In this document: positions 6,429 to 6,508 of the stretch, in pieces | Numbering within the stretch: position 1 is the first letter of the stretch | How the letters are laid out: the number at the start of each line of letters is the position of its first letter | From: Candidatus Margulisiibacteriota bacterium | Lineage (GTDB): Bacteria; Margulisbacteria; Marinamargulisbacteria; DT-59 | Direction of reading: 5' to 3' | NCBI GenBank assembly: GCA_013215865.1 | Contig: JABSQL010000428.1 | Location: 1 to 6,508, forward strand | DNA: 6,508 nucleotides | Translations under genes and position numbers: made by a program | Notes under the pieces: model-generated | Seen by the model: only the letters and a program-made list of their open reading frames with translations | Databases searched by the model: none | What the model was told of the DNA's origin: nothing

Positions 6429-6508
6429 ATGACTACAGAAAAAAAAGAACTATTTCAATCTAATTTTACAGGACGCTCTCTGAGCAATGCAGAAATTATT
6501 AATAAAAG
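6429..6508 (+). CDS. 5' end of a gene in operon with nrdA, probably nrdB (beta subunit)
   Basis: An ATG at 6429 follows the nrdA stop by 19 nt and has AAGGAG at 6415-6420, 8 nt upstream. The frame stays open for 26 codons to the window edge (MTTEKKELFQSN..., later NAEIINK). The close spacing and strong ribosome site indicate co-transcription and translational coupling with nrdA. In most bacteria the gene at this place is nrdB, the radical-generating ferritin-like subunit, so that is the likely identity by context. The visible residues are only the variable N-terminus and contain no metal ligand or radical tyrosine, so neither the assignment nor the class I subtype can be confirmed here. Confidence 0.7.
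   Translation, partial: MTTEKKELFQSNFTGRSLSNAEIINK

Overview
The window is an ordinary-looking piece of an AT-rich bacterial chromosome. Genes use the standard code, starts are ATG or GTG, Shine-Dalgarno sequences are recognisable, and candidate promoters are sigma-70-like. It cannot be placed in a phylum from these genes alone. A YcgR-like PilZ protein points to a c-di-GMP-signalling bacterium, and the class I ribonucleotide reductase points to aerobic or oxygen-tolerant growth. I see no phage, insertion sequence, CRISPR array, rRNA or tRNA.

Layout from left to right. (1) Positions 1-983, minus strand: the start and first 327 codons of a MORN-repeat protein whose 3' end lies beyond the left edge. 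(2) Positions 984-1154: a divergent intergenic region with a Shine-Dalgarno for the MORN gene and a candidate promoter for the next gene. (3) Positions 1155-1943, plus strand: a PilZ-domain protein of YcgR-like layout. (4) Positions 1975-3330, minus strand: der (engA), the double-GTPase ribosome assembly factor, converging on the PilZ gene with a 31-bp gap. (5) Positions 3331-3655: a divergent intergenic region holding a good candidate promoter for nrdA, a leader of about 125 nt and several short inverted repeats. (6) Positions 3656-6409, plus strand: nrdA, the class I ribonucleotide reductase large subunit. (7) Positions 6429-6508, plus strand: the first 26 codons of a closely linked gene, probably nrdB.

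The only clear functional unit is nrdA with its downstream gene, which would together make the dNTP-producing class I reductase. Der is a housekeeping factor with its own transcription unit. The MORN and PilZ genes are divergent and could share control, but no functional link is demonstrated. The plus strand is C-rich and G-poor across genes of both orientations and the spacers, which suggests it is the replication lagging strand here. The least understood item is the MORN protein, whose first 100 or so residues match no family I recognise. I found no convincing undescribed system.
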